From an uncultured Ruminococcus sp. (GTDB taxonomy: Bacteria > Bacillota > Clostridia > Oscillospirales > Acutalibacteraceae): a stretch of 8,054 nt of DNA. The stretch lies in the NCBI GenBank assembly GCA_902773155.1, contig CACYDK010000157.1, positions 1 through 8,054 of the forward strand, read 5' to 3'. Both the position numbers and the translations under genes were made by a program. Shown piece by piece: positions 5,780 to 8,054 of this stretch (positions are counted from its first letter, which is position 1; every line of letters starts with the position of its first letter). Below the pieces are notes generated by a model. The model saw only the letters and a list, made by a program, of their open reading frames with translations, did no database searches and was not told the origin of the DNA.

Positions 5780-6859
5780 ATGTTAAAGAAGATTATTTCT
5801 GTTGCTTTAGCGGCCGTTATGATTATTTCAATGGCTGTTATCGCTGTTTCCGCTGCTGATGTAAGCAACTCCGAAGCAGGCGCTGAGGTCAGCAACTCCG
5901 CCGGTGCCGATACAAACGATTCCGCTACCGGTTCCGACAACGTTATCTATTTCAACACTGCAAGCTGGAAGAATTTCCAGACTGTATTCTGCCATATTTG
6001 GGTAAGAGGCGGCTCTTCCTTCTTTGCTTGGCAGTCCAAGAAAGAGGCTTGCACAAAGGTTAAGGACGATCTTTACAGCTATGACCTTTCCATGCTCAAC
6101 AACTCTACAGACGTTGAGGGCGGTCTTAAGTCCGGCGAGGATTACTGCGTAATCTTCAGCGCCAACACAGGCGTTCAGACCTTCGACACAACCTTTGGTC
6201 CCGAGTGTAAGGGCGACACAGCTAAGGTTACAGGCAAAATGATCGAGAATGCCGTTGACTCTGAGAAGAAGGCTTATGAGGCTGTATGGGCAACAAACAG
6301 CTCCAAGTTCGGTCCTCACCTTGCTATTTCTTCCATCGGTAACATCATCGGTTCCAAGCTCTGCCCCAAGGAGAGCGGCGCTGAGGTTATCGGCGACTGG
6401 CTCCCGACATACTTCAACAGCCCGAACGTTGACGCTAAGGCGACTCTCGTAAAGGCTCTTCCGAAGTTCGGCGTTAAGGATATCCAGACTGTATACGCTT
6501 ACATCCTTTCCAAGGAGGGCGACTACACAGACGATGACTACGCTGATATGAAGAAAATGCTCGAGGACGCTGCCGCTAAGGCTTATCCTTCCGAGAAGGT
6601 TGAGAAGATCGACGACAGCAAGGCTAAGGAAGACGCTAAGAAGATCGAGAGCGGCGAGTCCGTTGACTCCATCTCCGACGACGCTGGTTCCACTGACGGC
6701 GGTTCTTCCGGCGGTTCTACTGACGGCGGCTATTCCGGCGGCAACAGCTCCGGTTCCGGCTCCGACGGTCAGGAAGATACAATCTTCTTCGTACTCGCAG
6801 GCGTAATGCTCGTAGCAGCAGGCGCTATGTTCGTAGCTCGCAAGAAGAGAGAAGAATAA
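5780..6859 (+). CDS. Secreted, membrane-anchored protein with a CBM26-like (putative starch-binding) domain
   Basis: The product is 359 residues. Residues 1-26 are a signal peptide (MLKKIISVALAAVMIISMAV, cut near VSAA). After a short Ser/Ala/Asp-rich linker, residues 54-150 show the layout of starch-binding CBM26-like modules: VIYFNTASWKNFQTVFCHIW, an aromatic FFAWQSKKEAC, DLYSYDL, then YCVIFSANTGVQTFDTTF. This is pattern recognition and not a proven hit. Residues 155-270 form an uncharacterised alpha-rich region (KMIENAVDSEKKAYEAVW; ATLVKALPKFGVKDIQTVYAYIL). A charged stretch and a Gly/Ser/Asp-rich flexible spacer (about 301-330) lead to a C-terminal TM helix (FFVLAGVMLVAAGAMFVA) with an RKKREE tail. 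No LPxTG is present, so it is probably anchored by the TM segment. The near-ideal RBS, TATAAT promoter and biased codons (GCT, TCC, AAG, GGC) suggest high expression. Five cysteines lie in the ectodomain. Confidence 0.85.
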   Translation: MLKKIISVALAAVMIISMAVIAVSAADVSNSEAGAEVSNSAGADTNDSATGSDNVIYFNTASWKNFQTVFCHIWVRGGSSFFAWQSKKEACTKVKDDLYSYDLSMLNNSTDVEGGLKSGEDYCVIFSANTGVQTFDTTFGPECKGDTAKVTGKMIENAVDSEKKAYEAVWATNSSKFGPHLAISSIGNIIGSKLCPKESGAEVIGDWLPTYFNSPNVDAKATLVKALPKFGVKDIQTVYAYILSKEGDYTDDDYADMKKMLEDAAAKAYPSEKVEKIDDSKAKEDAKKIESGESVDSISDDAGSTDGGSSGGSTDGGYSGGNSSGSGSDGQEDTIFFVLAGVMLVAAGAMFVARKKREE

Positions 6860-6873
6860 TTCAAAGGCTTAAC

Positions 6874-6884
6874 ATTAAGACATA
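6874..6884. repeat. 3' arm of an inverted repeat bracketing the CBM26-like gene
   Basis: ATTAAGACATA here is the exact reverse complement of TATGTCTTAAT at 5746-5756 in the 5' leader, just upstream of the RBS. The two ends of the transcript could pair over 11 bases. Confidence 0.6.
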
Positions 6885-6889
6885 ATCAT

Positions 6890-6915
6890 AAGGCTCGCGT
6901 TCAGGCGCGGGCCTT
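6890..6915 (+). terminator. Terminator of the CBM26-like gene
   Basis: A 10-bp stem AAGGCTCGCG/CGCGGGCCTT with one G-U pair closes a 6-base loop (TTCAGG), followed by TTCATTTTG. It lies about 30 bases past the stop codon. Confidence 0.88.
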
Positions 6916-7033
6916 TCATTTTGCCGTTCTTTACCGGTAAACCATTAGTATGAACAAATCCGCGCCAACATTTTCGGCTATTCTGTGCAGATAATTGAAA
7001 TTGTAATTATAATTCTATATTAGAACAATAAAT
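6916..7033. other. AT-rich intergenic DNA with a perfect palindrome
   Basis: No gene is seen. TTTACCGGTAAA at 6930-6941 is a perfect 12-base palindrome about 95 bases upstream of the next -35 box. It could be an operator, but nothing else supports this. Confidence 0.35.
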
Positions 7034-7062
7034 TTGAAAAAATATATAAACCGCGCTATAAT
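7034..7062 (+). promoter_or_regulatory. Promoter of the DUF1275-like gene
   Basis: TTGAAA (7034-7039) and a perfect TATAAT (7057-7062) are separated by 17 bases. The predicted start near 7069 gives a leader of about 95 bases. Confidence 0.85.
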
Positions 7063-7070
7063 GAGGCCGT

Positions 7071-7101
7071 GGGAAAAGCGCCTTTCGCGTTTTTTCTGCC
7101 C
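7071..7101 (+). promoter_or_regulatory. Possible hairpin with T-run in the DUF1275-like gene leader
   Basis: AAAAGCG (7074-7080) can pair with CGC, a bulged G, and TTTT (7086-7093) around a CCTTT loop. GGG (7071-7073) could pair with CCC (7099-7101). A run of six T lies at 7090-7095. A second short stem, CCGTC (7115-7119) with GACGG (7137-7141), follows. This looks attenuator-like, but the stems are weak. Confidence 0.3.
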
Positions 7102-7163
7102 GACGCACATAGTACCGTCTGAACCTTTTTGGGAATGACGGATCTGCGATTGATTCTTTTGGT

Positions 7164-7850
7164 ATGGCGATAGTTATGAAAATCAAAAACATAATGCACT
7201 ATCATATGGCGCTCGTCGGCGGATTTCTTGGCGGCTACGCGGTGATGTTCGCGGCCTCAATGTTCGGAAACGCTCAGACGGTGAATCTCATCAACGCCGT
7301 GCGGGATATGTTCAGCGGAGATCTTTCGGCTCTGCTCCTGCGGCTACTTGGAGCGCTGATATACTTTGCGGCTCTGGCGTTTACGGTGATTTTGCCGCGG
7401 CTTGTTCGGGTCAATCTCGAGTATGTCGCGCTTGGGGTGGACGGCGCGTGCCTTTTAATACTCGCGGTTTTGCCCAAGGGCGTAAATGATTTCTTTATAC
7501 TTTACCCAATATTTTTTGCGATGGCATTCCAGTGGCCGGTTTTCAGCGAGATCGAGGGCTTTAACAGTTCAACAATTTTTTCCTCTAACAACTACCGGCA
7601 GTTTACGACCGCGATTCTGTCTTACGCGCTTGACCGCAAGACGGAGCAGCTAAACAAGGCCAGAGTCTACGGCTTTACGCTATTGTACTTTCATATCGGT
7701 GTCGCGCTCGCGTGCGTCAGCACAGCGTTCTTTGGCCGCACGGCGGCGCTTGCGGCATTCCTGCCGCTCGTTTCAGCGCTCTGCTTTAAGCTGAAGGGGG
7801 AAAAGCAGAGACGAAGGGCATTTTTAACCGACTCCATACGTCCAAAATAA
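7164..7850 (+). CDS. DUF1275 / YoaK-like integral membrane protein
   Basis: The product is 228 residues, the usual size for this family of small polytopic membrane proteins whose substrate is unknown. The N-terminal MALVGGFLGGYAVMFAASMFGNAQTVNLI and FSGD.....RLLGALIYFAAL fit the family's first helix, 'T-x-N-L' loop and GD segment. FNSSTIFSSNNYRQFTTAILSYAL (about 132-155) matches its conserved Asn-rich motif. About six hydrophobic segments are visible (near 15-35, 57-78, 86-104, 108-125, 167-187, 190-207), and the C-terminus is basic and cytoplasmic (KLKGEKQRRRAF). The start is uncertain: ATG 7164, 7176, 7194 and 7206 are all in frame and none has a good Shine-Dalgarno. The upstream promoter and downstream hairpin make it a single-gene unit. 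Confidence 0.82.
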   Translation: MAIVMKIKNIMHYHMALVGGFLGGYAVMFAASMFGNAQTVNLINAVRDMFSGDLSALLLRLLGALIYFAALAFTVILPRLVRVNLEYVALGVDGACLLILAVLPKGVNDFFILYPIFFAMAFQWPVFSEIEGFNSSTIFSSNNYRQFTTAILSYALDRKTEQLNKARVYGFTLLYFHIGVALACVSTAFFGRTAALAAFLPLVSALCFKLKGEKQRRRAFLTDSIRPK

Positions 7851-7890
7851 ATAGGCAATACCGCACGCTTGAATGTACGGTGTTGCCTAT
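7851..7890. terminator. Bidirectional terminator at the right end
   Basis: A 13-bp stem ATAGGCAATACCG/CGGTGTTGCCTAT with one T-G pair closes a 14-base loop. On the plus strand ATTATTAGGTTTTTTT follows, and on the minus strand TTATTTT. It separates the DUF1275-like gene from the convergent partial gene. Confidence 0.9.
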
Positions 7891-7894
7891 ATTA

Positions 7895-8054
7895 TTAGGT
7901 TTTTTTAGCTTTCTTTTTTCTTCTTTTGCTTATTACCACGACTACCGCGACCGTTGCCGCTACGATCGAGATTATTACCGCGGCGGCCGCTATGTACGGG
8001 ATCTTGAAGCCGAGGAAGAACACCCCTCCCTCGTCAAGCTTCACCGTCGGCGGC
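7895..8054 (-). CDS. C-terminal end of a membrane-anchored protein (5' part outside the window)
   Basis: The minus frame is read from 8053 and gives 52 residues before TAA. They begin PPTVKLDEGGVFFLGFK, then a single hydrophobic helix IPYIAAAAVIISIVAATVAVVVV, and end with a strongly basic tail SKRRKKKAKKT. This is a C-terminal transmembrane anchor with a cytoplasmic positive tail, as expected for a secreted protein held in the membrane. The TM segment and positive tail give the same architecture as the CBM26-like protein here, although the two sequences are not obviously related. No LPxTG is seen. The rest of the gene, and therefore its function, cannot be judged from this window. The stop lies next to a bidirectional terminator, which supports it being a real gene end. 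Confidence 0.68.
   Translation of the reverse strand, partial: PPTVKLDEGGVFFLGFKIPYIAAAAVIISIVAATVAVVVVISKRRKKKAKKT

Noticed and set aside
5828..6319. 163-codon open frame on - inside the CBM26-like gene
   Set aside because: It is antisense to a gene with a strong promoter, RBS and coherent domain layout; it arises from the codon bias of that gene.
6765..6859. LPxTG-type sortase signal at the end of the CBM26-like protein
   Set aside because: There is a hydrophobic helix and a basic tail, but no LPxTG-like motif before it; TM anchoring is the simpler reading.

Overview
The window looks like chromosomal DNA from a monoderm Clostridia-type Firmicute, probably a gut Ruminococcaceae/Oscillospiraceae relative. 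The evidence is strong Shine-Dalgarno sites, consensus housekeeping-sigma promoters (TTGACA/TATAAT type), AT-rich intergenic DNA around moderately GC-rich genes, and several secreted or membrane-anchored surface proteins built for a single-membrane cell. The taxonomic placement is inference; no rRNA or other marker is present.

Layout from left to right: (1) the 3' part of a membrane protein with two transmembrane segments and a cytoplasmic C-terminal domain (+, cut by the left edge); (2) two tandem hairpin terminators shared with a convergent, complete glmS (-), which has its own consensus promoter and a short leader; (3) a 475-base AT-rich gap that ends in a strongly foldable leader ahead of a secreted beta-helix plus fibronectin-III protein (+); (4) a bidirectional terminator; (5) a convergent gene (-) for a lipocalin-like domain followed by four tandem 78-79-residue repeats, each carrying a W-x-C-x2-C-x3-N-x6-C-x-C zinc-ribbon motif; (6) a divergent intergenic region with a promoter on each strand; (7) a probably highly expressed secreted protein (+) with a CBM26-like domain and a C-terminal membrane anchor; (8) a DUF1275/YoaK-like membrane protein (+) with its own promoter; (9) a bidirectional terminator and the C-terminal end of another membrane-anchored protein (-, cut by the right edge).

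Every complete gene appears monocistronic, with its own promoter where one can be recognised and a strong hairpin after it, so there is no operon logic tying the genes together. The one clear metabolic gene is glmS, which makes glucosamine-6-phosphate for peptidoglycan. The others point to the cell envelope and extracellular surface, plus one probably intracellular zinc-binding repeat protein of unknown job.

The points most worth following are the structured leader of the beta-helix gene, where a hairpin loop is exactly complementary to bases at the ribosome-binding region; the tandem RanBP2-like zinc-ribbon repeats; and an 11-base inverted repeat that brackets the CBM26-like gene's coding region. 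I see no CRISPR array, tRNA, rRNA, insertion sequence or phage gene. I did not find a convincing complete new defence or biosynthetic system here.
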